Shown: positions 25,320-34,535, numbered from the stretch's first letter. The stretch: DNA of 64,000 bases from an uncultured Bacteroidales bacterium (GCA_902799355.1 CADCAG010000017.1:1-64000), one strand, 5' to 3'. The notes: generated from the sequence alone by a model not told the origin. Numbers and translations are program-made.

Positions 25320-27872
25320 ATGAAAAAACACCTTAAATTACTTTTAATGGCATTTTGTGTCGTAAGCTCAGCATCAGCCCAGGTGAAGGAGGCTCCTTCC
25401 GAGACTGACGTCAAAGCGGAACTGACCGAAGAAGCCTTTACATTTACTGAGGCCCAGATTGGTGGAGATGACGATGTCACTCAAAACATCACTATTGTGG
25501 GCTCTAACAACAACGTGTATGCCAGCCAAGTGGGTTTCCGCTTCAGCGCTGCTAGATTCAAGTTCAGAGGTTACAACTCCAAGTATAACGAGATGTACAT
25601 CAACGGCAACCCTGCCAATGATGCAGAACGTGGCGAGTTTAACTTCTCCTTCATCGGTGGTTTGAATAACCAGACACGTAACGTGGAGTCGGCACTTCCT
25701 TTCGAGGACAACAACTTCGCCATGTCGTCACTGGGTGGTTCAAGCAACTACAATTTCCGTCCGAGTGCTATGGCTACAGGCTCACGCGTGTCGTTGACAG
25801 GTGCAAACCGCAACTACACCGTTCGTGGTATGTACACCTACAACACTGGTGTTATGCCTAACGGATGGGCTTTCTCTGGTAACCTGACATACCGTTGGGC
25901 AAACATGGAGACTGCCAATGTGGAAGGTACGTTCTACAACGCACTGAGCTACTTCCTTGGTGCCGAGAAAATCATCAACGACCAGCACTCTGTCTCACTC
26001 GTCACTTGGGGTAATCCCACAGAGCGTGGTGCTCAGTCAGCATCTACTGACGAAATGTACTGGATTGCCAACAACAATTTCTACAATCCTAACTGGGGTT
26101 ATCAGGATGGCAAGAAGCGTAATTCCCGTATCGTTAACAGCTTTACCCCCTCAGCATTGCTGACCTGGGACTACAAGATCAACGAGGACATGAAGCTCGT
26201 TACCAGCCTGTTAGGCAAATACTCTATGTACAGCAGCACTCGTCTGAACTACAACAATGCGACCAACCCGGCTCCAGACTACTATAGCTTGATGCCATCT
26301 TATTATTATGATGTATGGAATGACACAGGTAGTGAAACAGACAAAGCCAACTGGCAAGCTGCCTACAACTATCTGAGTGCATCGAAAGCTAACCGCCAGC
26401 TCAACTGGGACGGTATGTACTATGCCAACAAGGCTGCCAACGTGCAGAATGCAGATGCCATGTACTATCAGCAGGCCTACCACGATGACCAGTTGGCATT
26501 CAGCCTCAGCAGCACGCTGACCACTCGTCTGAGCAAGAACTCACAGCTGAACCTTGGTTTCAACCTCTCTACCAACAAGGGTATGCACTACCAGACGATG
26601 GAAGACCTGTTGGGTGCCAAGTATTTCCACAATGTCAACACCTATGCAGTTGGTGAATACGCTGAGGATGCTACCGAGGTACAGTACGACTTGAACAACC
26701 CCAACGCTTTGGTAAAAGAAGGCGACCGTTTCGGTTATGACTATAACGTCTTTGTAAACAAGGCTGGCGCATGGGCAGGTTACTCTGTTGACTTCACCAA
26801 GCTTCACCTTTTCTTGAACGGACGCGTAACAGGCACTTCTATCCAGCGTGAAGGTAAGATGCGTAACGGTTTGGCAAAGGACAACTCTTTCGGCAAGGGC
26901 GGCACGGCCAAGTTCCTGGATGGTGGCGGTAAGATTGGCTTACACTACACATTAGGCAAGGGCGTAGCTATGATGCTCGGTGGCGGTTATGAGTGGAAGG
27001 CTCCTACTGCACGTACTGCTTTCATTGCTCCTCAAGTCAACAACGACTTTGCAAAGGATCTGAAGCTGGAGCGTAACATGAGTGCTGAGTTCGGCATGAT
27101 GTTTACCTTCCCTTGGCTGAAGGCCAACATCAACGGTTACTACAGCCGTTTGGAGGATGTCACCGAGTATTCTATGGCTTACTCTGACATTGCACACAGC
27201 TTCACCTACATCTCTCTTACTGGCATCAATAAGGAGTACTACGGTGTTGAGCTGGGTTTGAACTTCAAGGTTACTGAGCTGTTCAGCATCAAGACTCTGG
27301 GTACTATCAGCGAGGCTAAGTACATTAACAACGCCAATGTTACCTATATGCAGTCAAATGCTGAGCCAGACTCAAAGACTGGTAGCCTCTATCACGAAGA
27401 CATCTGCGTCAACAAGGGTATGCGCGAAGGCGGCACGCCACTTGCAGCAGCCAGCGTTGACCTGTCATACCACTGGAATTTCTGGTATTTCGACCTCATT
27501 GGTAACTACTACGACAAGATTTACCTCTATTATTCACCCATCACCCGCTACTATAGCGACTTCCCCGATCCCGACAACGACGGTGTACACGACCTGTCTA
27601 CACTGCCTGATCAGGCCGAAGGTAAGGGTGGTTTCATGCTCGACGCCTCTATCAGCAAGAGCTTCCGCCTGAAGAAGGGTCAGCTCCGTGTAAACCTCAT
27701 GGTTTCTAACATTCTGAACAACACCAAGATTTGCACAGGTGGTATGGAGCAGAACCGTCGTGACCTGAATGAGAACGGAGAGCCTATCCGCACCTACAAT
27801 TTCGCGAATAGCCCCAAGAAGTTCTATGCTAACGGCATCAACGGTATGATTCAGTTTACTTACTTGTTCTAA
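25320..27872 (+). CDS. TonB-dependent receptor-like outer-membrane protein
   Basis: An 850-residue protein with a signal peptide (cut near ASAQVK). It has a plug-like part at about 60-190, with FKFRGYNSKYNEMYINGNPANDAERGEF and an R-x-x-x-A pattern, then about 20 amphipathic strands, and ends in a terminal aromatic residue (FTYLF), as beta barrels do. It lacks the carboxypeptidase-like N-terminal domain of SusC receptors. Two surface lipoproteins follow in the same operon. The set lies among three nuclease genes, so I infer uptake of nucleic-acid products. Other ligands remain possible. Confidence 0.85.
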   Translation: MKKHLKLLLMAFCVVSSASAQVKEAPSETDVKAELTEEAFTFTEAQIGGDDDVTQNITIVGSNNNVYASQVGFRFSAARFKFRGYNSKYNEMYINGNPANDAERGEFNFSFIGGLNNQTRNVESALPFEDNNFAMSSLGGSSNYNFRPSAMATGSRVSLTGANRNYTVRGMYTYNTGVMPNGWAFSGNLTYRWANMETANVEGTFYNALSYFLGAEKIINDQHSVSLVTWGNPTERGAQSASTDEMYWIANNNFYNPNWGYQDGKKRNSRIVNSFTPSALLTWDYKINEDMKLVTSLLGKYSMYSSTRLNYNNATNPAPDYYSLMPSYYYDVWNDTGSETDKANWQAAYNYLSASKANRQLNWDGMYYANKAANVQNADAMYYQQAYHDDQLAFSLSSTLTTRLSKNSQLNLGFNLSTNKGMHYQTMEDLLGAKYFHNVNTYAVGEYAEDATEVQYDLNNPNALVKEGDRFGYDYNVFVNKAGAWAGYSVDFTKLHLFLNGRVTGTSIQREGKMRNGLAKDNSFGKGGTAKFLDGGGKIGLHYTLGKGVAMMLGGGYEWKAPTARTAFIAPQVNNDFAKDLKLERNMSAEFGMMFTFPWLKANINGYYSRLEDVTEYSMAYSDIAHSFTYISLTGINKEYYGVELGLNFKVTELFSIKTLGTISEAKYINNANVTYMQSNAEPDSKTGSLYHEDICVNKGMREGGTPLAAASVDLSYHWNFWYFDLIGNYYDKIYLYYSPITRYYSDFPDPDNDGVHDLSTLPDQAEGKGGFMLDASISKSFRLKKGQLRVNLMVSNILNNTKICTGGMEQNRRDLNENGEPIRTYNFANSPKKFYANGINGMIQFTYLF

Positions 27873-27892
27873 ATAAAAGGAGGATACAACAT

Positions 27893-28750
27893 ATGAAGAA
27901 CATTAAATATTATATCTTCGCTGCCGTCTGTGGCCTATTTGCAGCCTGTCAGAACGGCAATTGGGACGAGCCAAGTTTCTCAACTCCTCCCTATGGCAAC
28001 AACGACATTAAGGAGACTAACGTCATAACCATTCAGCAGTTGATTGACAAATATCCTAATGTATTTGCCAGCACTGATGAGAATAAACTCATCGAAGAAG
28101 ACATCCAGATTAAAGGATGGGTAAGTGGAAATGATATAGGCGGCAACCTCTACAAGCAGTTCTGCCTACAAGATGCCACACGCGGTATCATCATCGCTGT
28201 CAATCAGGGTGGTATTAGCGGTTATCTCCCCCTCGGCCAGGAAATATTGGTAGATCTGAAAGGGCTCTACATCGGTGGTTACCGTAAACAGCCAGAGTTA
28301 GGTGCCCCTTACAATGGAAGCAGCATCGGCCGTATGTCTAAGGACATCTGGGCTCAGCATTTCAAAGTTCTTAAGAACATCAATGATGTGAAAGCCGATG
28401 AGATTAAGCCCGTAGACTTCGATGAAGACTTTAGAAAGGACTTGAACGGCAATTGTGCAAAATTGGTGACTATCAAAAATGTGACCTTCACTGATGCTGA
28501 TGGTAAGAATGTTTTTGCTCCTCAGGGTGAGAGCAACACTAACCGTCAGATGAAGCAAGACGGCAAAGACCTTGGTTCGAATATTGTAGTACGCACAAGT
28601 AGCTATGCAGACTTCGCTGGTGAAAAGCTTCCATACGACGAAACCAAGAAACAGCCCATTCCTTGCAACATCACCGGTATTGCTACCCGCTATAACTCAA
28701 CGTGGCAAATTCTGATTCGCAACGCAAGCGACATCGAAATTATTAAATAA
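27893..28750 (+). CDS. DUF5689-type surface lipoprotein
   Basis: A 285-residue lipoprotein with a signal peptide ending in FAACQ. DUF5689 features follow, with an OB-fold-like core at about 60-150 (IQIKGWVSGNDIGGNLYKQFCLQDATRGIIIAV, then LGQEILVDLKGLYIGGY). The rest, with NITGIATRYNSTWQILIRNASDIE, repeats the same nucleic-acid-binding-like fold. OB folds of this kind are known beside exported nucleases. It lies 20 bases after the receptor gene and should sit on the cell surface as its partner. Confidence 0.8.
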   Translation: MKNIKYYIFAAVCGLFAACQNGNWDEPSFSTPPYGNNDIKETNVITIQQLIDKYPNVFASTDENKLIEEDIQIKGWVSGNDIGGNLYKQFCLQDATRGIIIAVNQGGISGYLPLGQEILVDLKGLYIGGYRKQPELGAPYNGSSIGRMSKDIWAQHFKVLKNINDVKADEIKPVDFDEDFRKDLNGNCAKLVTIKNVTFTDADGKNVFAPQGESNTNRQMKQDGKDLGSNIVVRTSSYADFAGEKLPYDETKKQPIPCNITGIATRYNSTWQILIRNASDIEIIK

Positions 28751-28779
28751 CCTTTATTGACAACTAAAAAACTATTGAT

Positions 28780-30789
28780 ATGAAAAAGACAATTAAATCA
28801 CTATTTGCGATAGCTGTTACAGCATTCGCATTTACTGCCTGCTCTGACGTTCCTGCGCCCTATAACATGCCGGGTACCGGTGGCGGCAGTGACACCCCAG
28901 AGGGCACCATCATGTCCACAAACTTTAAAGATGGTCAAGGTAGCTGGAAGGTCATGGATGTAAACCATCCTGCAGGATTTACTGGTTCTATCTGGACAAA
29001 TGACAAGAAGTATGGCATGGTAGCAACCGCTTATGACAAGTCGTCAAGTACCAACTATGAGAGTGAAAGTTGGCTGGTAGGTCCTGCATTCGACCTTAGC
29101 AGTGTAGAGAAAGCTACTCTGAACGTTAATCATGCAGCAAACTACTTCCCAACAACAGGTCCCGCAGCTGCATGTGCTATTATGGTCAGCTCTAACTACA
29201 CCCAAGGTGCTGAGATTTCTTCAGCCACATGGGAGGCAGTTGAACTGAGTCAATGGCCATCAAACAAGGACTTTACCTATGTAGATGCCACAGCTGATTT
29301 GGCTAAATTTGTAGGTCAGAATAACGTAACAGTAGCTTTCAAGTACACCAGCACCAGCAGCAAGGCTGGTACATGGGAGGTCGCAACCTGTACAGTTACA
29401 GACAAGGCACCCGAAGAACAAACTCCTGACGACAAAAACTGGGGTACAGATAAGGAACCAATATCAGTAGCTCAGGCTTTAGCTAACATGGACGACTTCA
29501 AGGACGGTGATGCTAGCTCTACGGAAGCATACGTAAAGGGATTCATTACAGCTTTCGACGAGAAAGATGCTCCTGGCAACGATTATGGTAATGCAACGTA
29601 TTTCATCGCAGATGAGAAAGGCGGCACAACAACTTTGGAAGTTTACCGTGGATACGGACTCGGAGGCGAGAAGATTAAGGCTGATGATCTTAAGATTGGT
29701 GATGAAGTTATCGTTGTTGGTACACTGACGCTGTTTAAGAGCACCAAGGAATTCAAGCAGGGCAGCAAGATTTATTCACTCAACGGCGAAACTGCTAGTG
29801 GTAGCGGTGAAGGTGGTGGCGGTGATACGCCATCAGGAGCAACCATGACAAAGACCGTTGAGGGAACTGTATTAACATTCACAAGTACTACTGTGACAGG
29901 TTCTGATGTTGTAACCGTTGACTTCAATGCTCAAGGTTGGGAAGACAAAGCAGCTGCAACAACAGTTACTTTATCAAATGGAACTACTATTGAATTTGCC
30001 GGCGGTGAGAATACAAGCAATAAGCCTACATTCTATGCTGCAACAAAGGGTGTACGTGTATATGCTAAGAATCAAATTACAGTTAAAGGCTCTAAAAAGA
30101 TTGCTAAAATTGTCATGAACTGTGATTCATACAACGGAACTGACTACATTGGAAATGACATGGCATATGCTAAAGAAGAAGGCCAAACTGTAACTATATG
30201 CAATGACAACACTGAGGCTAAAGGTGGTGTACAGATACGCGTTCAAACCATGGTTATCACTTTTGAAGGTGAAGGCAGCGAAAGTGGTGAAGGTGGCGAA
30301 GGCGGCGGTGATACGCCCACACCTAGTGACGACATTCTTAACGCATCATTTGCAAACGGTCAGGGTGATTTCACAATTGAGGACAAGGATCTCGGCAGTT
30401 TGACATATGTATGGAAAGCTGATAGCAAAGGATACATGAAGGCCTCTGCATTTGCAAATAACACCAACCATGCCGCTGAAAGTTGGCTCGTTTCTCCAGC
30501 ATTCAGCCTGAAAAATGCGACAGCTCCCGTAATGACCTTCAACAATGCATGTAACTACGTCAAAGAAGGTACTATTACAGATCATATCAAAGTAATGGTA
30601 TTCGATGGAGCCAACTGGGCAGAGGCAACCATTGCAAATCTGCCTAATGGGTCAAGCTGGACATTTGTAGACAGCACCGTAGACCTCAAAGCCTATGCAG
30701 GCAAAGAGAACGTTAAGGTTGCTTTCAAGTATGTCAGCACTACAGCTGTCGCTCCTACATGGGAGATTAAGACTGTTAGCATTAAGTAA
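28780..30789 (+). CDS. Choice-of-anchor-J and OB-fold surface lipoprotein
   Basis: A 669-residue lipoprotein with a signal ending in FTACS. Residues about 45-200 form a choice-of-anchor-J type domain (TNFKDGQGSWKVMD and ESESWLVGPAFDLS). Residues about 225-340 form an OB-fold module (VAQALANMDDFKDGDASSTEAYVKG). A GSGEGGGG linker follows and then a beta module. A second anchor-J-like domain (NASFANGQGDFTIED, AAESWLVSPAFSL) occupies about 505-669. The two anchor-J copies resemble each other and may be an internal duplication. It completes the receptor-DUF5689 operon and is followed by a terminator. Confidence 0.75.
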   Translation: MKKTIKSLFAIAVTAFAFTACSDVPAPYNMPGTGGGSDTPEGTIMSTNFKDGQGSWKVMDVNHPAGFTGSIWTNDKKYGMVATAYDKSSSTNYESESWLVGPAFDLSSVEKATLNVNHAANYFPTTGPAAACAIMVSSNYTQGAEISSATWEAVELSQWPSNKDFTYVDATADLAKFVGQNNVTVAFKYTSTSSKAGTWEVATCTVTDKAPEEQTPDDKNWGTDKEPISVAQALANMDDFKDGDASSTEAYVKGFITAFDEKDAPGNDYGNATYFIADEKGGTTTLEVYRGYGLGGEKIKADDLKIGDEVIVVGTLTLFKSTKEFKQGSKIYSLNGETASGSGEGGGGDTPSGATMTKTVEGTVLTFTSTTVTGSDVVTVDFNAQGWEDKAAATTVTLSNGTTIEFAGGENTSNKPTFYAATKGVRVYAKNQITVKGSKKIAKIVMNCDSYNGTDYIGNDMAYAKEEGQTVTICNDNTEAKGGVQIRVQTMVITFEGEGSESGEGGEGGGDTPTPSDDILNASFANGQGDFTIEDKDLGSLTYVWKADSKGYMKASAFANNTNHAAESWLVSPAFSLKNATAPVMTFNNACNYVKEGTITDHIKVMVFDGANWAEATIANLPNGSSWTFVDSTVDLKAYAGKENVKVAFKYVSTTAVAPTWEIKTVSIK

Positions 30790-30813
30790 TTTGCACTTTA
30801 CACCTAAATATTC

Positions 30814-30845
30814 GGCTGCACACCACCCTGGCGTGCAGCCGTTAT
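30814..30845 (+). terminator. Intrinsic terminator-like hairpin
   Basis: An 8-bp perfect stem (30814-30821 with 30833-30840), with an 11-base loop, closes the operon. The following run has few Ts, so it may be partially efficient. Confidence 0.6.
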
Positions 30846-30881
30846 ATTTATCACCGATTGCTTTTTTCAATTTTAGGTTCT

Positions 30882-31085
30882 CAAAAAATTGCTTTCACTT
30901 TCACACTCGTGCGAAAAAGCCCTGTAAATAGGCAGTTTTCAGCTATTCATACGTATGGAGAGTGCGCTAAACGTTTCACATCGCTTTCACAGAAAAGTGT
31001 GAAACGTTTGTGAAACGTCAAAATTGGGTAAAATGGCTCAGAGGCCCTGTATATAAGGTATTGTGAAAGTGAAAGCGATTTTTCA
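30882..31085. repeat. 204-base element bounded by 24-base imperfect inverted repeats
   Basis: The left end (30882-30905) and the reverse complement of the right end (31062-31085) agree at 21 of 24 bases; the shared core is GCTTTCACTTTCACA. Inside are extra copies of the same words: TTTCACATCGCTTTCAC at 30974-30990 and GTGTGAAACGTTT at 30997-31009, followed by GTGAAACGT at 31010-31018. No open frame of note lies in it. It could be a small non-autonomous element or an RNA-forming repeat. Confidence 0.6.
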
Positions 31086-31102
31086 AAAAGCCTTCGCGCG
31101 GA

Positions 31103-31124
31103 GCGTGCATGCGCACGCGCGCAC
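31103..31124. other. Alternating purine-pyrimidine tract
   Basis: Twenty-two bases alternate purine and pyrimidine without a break. Such a GC/AC tract can take up Z-form DNA under supercoiling. It lies between two repeat regions in a 644-base gene-free stretch. Confidence 0.6.
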
Positions 31125-31145
31125 GAGACAGCCCATCCCACGTCT

Positions 31146-31259
31146 GTATTAGCTATTCCCAGTCGCGTATTAGCTGTTCCCAGCAGAAAGTGGTACCACT
31201 TTTGGAAAAGTCGTACGACTTTTTCGCGTATACAACTGTCTCGTCAGCGGGAATAGCTA
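31146..31259. repeat. Direct and inverted repeats with two perfect palindromes
   Basis: Direct repeats of a 17-base word, with one change, occur at 31146-31162 and 31167-31183. The reverse complement of the AGCTATTCCC part recurs at 31248-31259. Between them lie two perfect palindromes: 16 bases at 31187-31202, centred on GGTACC, and 18 bases at 31206-31223, centred on CGTACG. They could form a cruciform or bind a dimeric protein. No coding frame is supported here. Confidence 0.65.
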
Positions 31260-31350
31260 TCTCAGCAGTCGCTACAGCTATTAGAAAGACAAGTACGCCC
31301 GCACTACGTACCTATTATTATAGCAATAATAGAAAATAAACCAAGAAAGA

Positions 31351-31382
31351 TTTGGTCAATACGAAAAATATTCGTACCTTTG
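31351..31382 (+). promoter_or_regulatory. Promoter for L31
   Basis: TTTG at 31351-31354, a 20-base spacer, and TACCTTTG at 31375-31382 form a near-ideal Bacteroidales promoter. The start codon of L31 is 52 bases further. Confidence 0.85.
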
Positions 31383-31433
31383 CAGCCGCAATATGCACAT
31401 ATATCAAATAACAAGTAATAATTAACAAGTAAA

Positions 31434-31688
31434 ATGAAAAAAGGTATTCATCCAGAAAACTATCGCCCCGTCGTGTTTAAGGACATGTCCAACGGCGATA
31501 TGTTCCTCTCGCGCTCTACCGCTAAAACTAATGACACCGTAGAGTTCGAAGGCGAAACTTACCCCGTGGTAAAGATTGAAATCTCGAGCACATCTCACCC
31601 CTTCTACACTGGTAAGAGCAAGCTCGTCGACACCGCTGGTCGTGTTGATAAGTTCATGAGCCGCTACGGTAAGGCTGCGAAGAAATAA
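31434..31688 (+). CDS. rpmE2: Ribosomal protein L31, type B
   Basis: An 84-residue protein of the zinc-free (type B) L31 family. It begins [17 protein letters not shown], has FLSRSTA, and contains [20 protein letters not shown] near the end. There is no CxxC motif. Type B is used where zinc may be limiting, and in Bacteroidetes it is usually the main copy. It has its own promoter and a hairpin after it, so it is an independent unit inserted between the nucleic-acid uptake genes and the endonuclease. Confidence 0.95.
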   Translation: MKKGIHPENYRPVVFKDMSNGDMFLSRSTAKTNDTVEFEGETYPVVKIEISSTSHPFYTGKSKLVDTAGRVDKFMSRYGKAAKK

Positions 31689-31716
31689 GATACTATATTT
31701 CAAGCAAGACATTTTG

Positions 31717-31758
31717 AAGGTGCGTACAGGGTAGTTGCATATGCCTTGTGGGCACCTT
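31717..31758 (+). terminator. Weak terminator-like hairpin after L31
   Basis: A 7-bp perfect stem (31717-31723 with 31752-31758) and a long loop of 28 bases. The following sequence is TACCTTTC, with few Ts. Confidence 0.4.
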
Positions 31759-31817
31759 TACCTTTCTAAAGAGGAAACAAACAACAACAAACTAAAACGA
31801 CTAAAAAATCCGACACT

Positions 31818-32807
31818 ATGAAAAAGTTTAATCTATTTCTGTCAGCATTAGCGCTCATTGTCTTCGTAGGTTGCGAAGCAGGAGATGACGACAAACTGCC
31901 CACTGGCAACAAATCTGGTAAAAAAGACACAAGTGGCTCTGCTGCCTTGATTGTGACAAACGGCACATCCAGCGACCAGTCGAACACCAACAAGAATGTT
32001 ACCGGTAACAACAATTTGGACTCACGTTACGAAATGCCCCACATCGTTGGCGGCAACGGCAATTATATCCTAATCCGCAGCACCGAAGCCTACGGCATCA
32101 ACTACGTTATCGAGTGGAACAATGCCAAGAAAGCCCAGCGATGGACAGCCTTTCAGATGTACAGTGGCAACAGTGGTAGCAGTTGGAACCGCAATAACTG
32201 GCAATACCAGACTGACAACGAGTGGGCCATGCTGAATCTGCAAAACTATCGCTATGGCGATCCTTTCCAGCCTGATCCCGACCTGCCCGTTGAGTATCGT
32301 ACGGAGTTAAGCGACTATCGCGGTTCAGGCTATTCGCGCGGTCACATCTGCGCCTCCGCCGACCGTTTGAACTCCATGGAAGCCAATGAGCAGACTTTTT
32401 ACCTGTCGAACATAATGCCCCAGACTAGCAAGCTGAACGAAGGAACATGGGCAAACATGGAGAATCAAGTGCGTAAATGGAACAGCAACAAATACCGCGA
32501 GACGTTATATGTTGTCAAGGGAGGCACCATTGACGACCAGCATCTTTTATCGCCAACATCTTCAGGACTGACAGTTCCCGAATACTTCTTCATGGGCATC
32601 GTCAGCAAGTTGTCTAATAAATACAGAGGTATTGCGTTCATTCTGGAACATGCCAACCCCGCTAAAAACGGCACAAGTCCCAAAAACTATGTGTTTAGCA
32701 TCGATCAGCTGGAACAGATGACAGGCATCGACTTCTTCTGTAATCTACCCGACGACGTCGAAAAGGAAGTAGAGTCTTCGGTAGACCGCAACTTCTGGGG
32801 TATGTAA
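31818..32807 (+). CDS. DNA/RNA non-specific endonuclease lipoprotein
   Basis: A 329-residue lipoprotein with a signal ending in FVGCE. The low-complexity linker to about residue 70 is rich in S, T, N and G. The nuclease domain has SRGH-IC at about 173-178 (general base H176), where the family usually has DRGH, with an S here in place of D. LSNIMPQ and WANMENQVRKW follow and supply the metal-binding asparagine. It should cut DNA and RNA at the cell surface. It lies downstream of the receptor and OB-fold operon, but a promoter and two hairpins separate them. Its promoter was not located. Confidence 0.88.
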   Translation: MKKFNLFLSALALIVFVGCEAGDDDKLPTGNKSGKKDTSGSAALIVTNGTSSDQSNTNKNVTGNNNLDSRYEMPHIVGGNGNYILIRSTEAYGINYVIEWNNAKKAQRWTAFQMYSGNSGSSWNRNNWQYQTDNEWAMLNLQNYRYGDPFQPDPDLPVEYRTELSDYRGSGYSRGHICASADRLNSMEANEQTFYLSNIMPQTSKLNEGTWANMENQVRKWNSNKYRETLYVVKGGTIDDQHLLSPTSSGLTVPEYFFMGIVSKLSNKYRGIAFILEHANPAKNGTSPKNYVFSIDQLEQMTGIDFFCNLPDDVEKEVESSVDRNFWGM

Positions 32808-32833
32808 AATATATCGCAAAAAAATGTAAAACC

Positions 32834-32865
32834 TTTGGTTTTCCCAAGGAAAAGTCGTATCTTTG
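32834..32865 (+). promoter_or_regulatory. Promoter for glutathione peroxidase-trxB
   Basis: TTTG at 32834-32837, 20-base spacer, TATCTTTG at 32858-32865. The start codon is 58 bases further. Confidence 0.85.
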
Positions 32866-32922
32866 CTGCAAGCAATGATACGACTTTAATTATAGAATAA
32901 ATATTACAACAAAAACAACACA

Positions 32923-33474
32923 ATGAAAACCGTTTACGACTACACTGTCAAAGACAGAAAAGGAAAGGACGTCTCTCTGAAAGAGTATGCCAACGAAGTA
33001 CTGCTCATCGTCAACACCGCCACGAAGTGTGGCTTTACACCCCAGTACGACGAGCTGGAAGCCCTGTACAAGAAGTACCATGCTGATGGTTTCGAGATTC
33101 TCGACTTCCCCTGCAACCAGTTCGGCCAGCAGGCTCCAGGCACTGACGAGAGCATCCATGAATTCTGTAAGCTTAACTTCGGCACCGAATTCCCTCGTTT
33201 CAAGAAGGTGAAGGTGAATGGCGACGATGCTGAGCCTCTGTTCCAGTTCCTGAAGGAGCAGAAAGGTTTTGCCGGCTGGGACATGGAGCACCCCATTGCT
33301 CATATTCTTGACGACATGCTCACCAAGGCAGACCCAGACTACAAGGAGAAGGCTGACATCAAGTGGAACTTCACCAAGTTCCTGATTAACAAGAAGGGAC
33401 AGGTCGTAGCTCGCTTCGAGCCAACAGAGAAAATCGAGAATATCGCCAAGAAAATCGAAGAATTGCTAAAATAA
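32923..33474 (+). CDS. Glutathione peroxidase family protein
   Basis: A 183-residue peroxidase. Catalytic C36 lies in TKCGFTPQY. LDFPCNQFGQQ supplies the glutamine, and a KWNFTKF segment supplies the tryptophan and asparagine. The partner gene immediately downstream is thioredoxin reductase. That and the lack of known glutathione synthesis in Bacteroidales suggest that it is a thioredoxin-dependent peroxidase in spite of its name. The DFPCNQ cysteine at about 69 is a usual position for a second, resolving-type cysteine in such enzymes. The length is normal. Confidence 0.92.
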   Translation: MKTVYDYTVKDRKGKDVSLKEYANEVLLIVNTATKCGFTPQYDELEALYKKYHADGFEILDFPCNQFGQQAPGTDESIHEFCKLNFGTEFPRFKKVKVNGDDAEPLFQFLKEQKGFAGWDMEHPIAHILDDMLTKADPDYKEKADIKWNFTKFLINKKGQVVARFEPTEKIENIAKKIEELLK

Positions 33475-33478
33475 ATCG

Positions 33479-34414
33479 ATGGAACACGTAAAATGTTTGA
33501 TAATTGGCAGTGGTCCGGCAGGATACACTGCCGCTATTTATGCCAGCCGCGCCAACCTGCACCCTGTAGAGTATAGTGGTATGCAGCCTGGCGGTCAGCT
33601 GACACAAACCACCGAGGTAGAGAACTTCCCCGGCTACCCTCAGGGCGTTGACGGCAACCAGATGATGATGGATATCCGTGAGCAGGCCGAGCGTTTTGGT
33701 GCCGACATCCGCGACGGCTCTATCGTGCGCGTCGACTTCTCCAACCGCCCCTACAAAGCATGGGATGAGAACAACAACGAGATAGAAGCCGAGACAGTCA
33801 TCATAGCTACTGGTGCATCTGCCAAGTATCTGGGACTGGACGATGAGCGTAAGTACAACGGACAAGGCGTCTCTGCCTGCGCTACCTGCGACGGTTTCTT
33901 CTATCGTAAGAAGACCGTAGCTGTAGTTGGCGGTGGCGACACTGCCTGCGAAGATGCGCTCTACTTGAGTGGATTGGCCAAGAAGGTATATCTCATTGTC
34001 CGTAAGCCCTTCCTCCGTGCTTCTAAGGTCATGCAAGACCGTGTAATGGCTGCAGAGAACATAGAGATTCTGTTTGAGCACAATACCCTCGGCCTATTCG
34101 GCGAAAACGGTGTAGAAGGCGCTCATCTGGTAAAGCGTAAGGGCGAAGACGATGAACAGCTGGTGGATATCCAGATTGACGGCTTCTTCCTGGCCATCGG
34201 CCACAAGCCTAATACAGACATCTTCAAGGAGTGGCTGGAAACCGACGAGGTAGGCTACCTGAAGAAGATTGATGGTACACCACGCACCAAATTGCCTGGC
34301 GTCTTTGTTGCCGGAGACTGTGCCGATCCAGTCTATCGTCAGGCCATCAGCGCAGCTGGCACAGGCTGTCAGGCTGCCATCGAAGCAGAACGCTTCCTTT
34401 TGGAGAACTCATAA
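33479..34414 (+). CDS. trxB: Thioredoxin reductase
   Basis: A 311-residue flavoprotein. It has an FAD-binding loop GSGPAG-Y at about 10-16, and the redox pair C134-A-T-C137-D. A second nucleotide loop, GGGDTACEDA, follows for NADPH. FVAGDCAD and RQAISAAGTGC come near the end. It follows the peroxidase gene by four bases, so the two are co-expressed and probably form a detoxification pair with thioredoxin. A terminator follows 90 bases downstream. Confidence 0.95.
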   Translation: MEHVKCLIIGSGPAGYTAAIYASRANLHPVEYSGMQPGGQLTQTTEVENFPGYPQGVDGNQMMMDIREQAERFGADIRDGSIVRVDFSNRPYKAWDENNNEIEAETVIIATGASAKYLGLDDERKYNGQGVSACATCDGFFYRKKTVAVVGGGDTACEDALYLSGLAKKVYLIVRKPFLRASKVMQDRVMAAENIEILFEHNTLGLFGENGVEGAHLVKRKGEDDEQLVDIQIDGFFLAIGHKPNTDIFKEWLETDEVGYLKKIDGTPRTKLPGVFVAGDCADPVYRQAISAAGTGCQAAIEAERFLLENS

Positions 34415-34415
34415 T

Positions 34416-34492
34416 CCCCCTAAGTTAGGGGGACATAGGGGGTCTGAACAAACGCTCCTTCAAACCCCACCTTACCTCCCCTAACTTAGGGG
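34416..34492. repeat. Paired palindromes in opposite orientation
   Basis: A 17-base near-palindrome at 34416-34432 (CCCCCTAA-G-TTAGGGGG) and a 15-base one at 34478-34492 are almost the same word. Each can fold alone, and they can also pair with each other. This CCCCTAA/TTAGGGG word is a frequent spacer motif in Bacteroidales genomes, from general knowledge. Confidence 0.7.
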
Positions 34493-34507
34493 AGAGACAA
34501 AAATCAG

Positions 34508-34535
34508 AAAAGCCCCGCTTCACAGCGAGGCTTTT
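34508..34535. terminator. Bidirectional terminator
   Basis: Stem of about 11 bp with one mismatch (34508-34519 with 34523-34535) and a small loop. T-runs lie on both sides. It ends the peroxidase-trxB unit on the plus strand and can end the minus-strand transcript described next. Confidence 0.8.

Noticed and set aside
31109..31339. 76-codon frame in the repeat-rich spacer
   Set aside because: It runs through palindromes and repeats, has no protein-like composition and no promoter or neighbour support.
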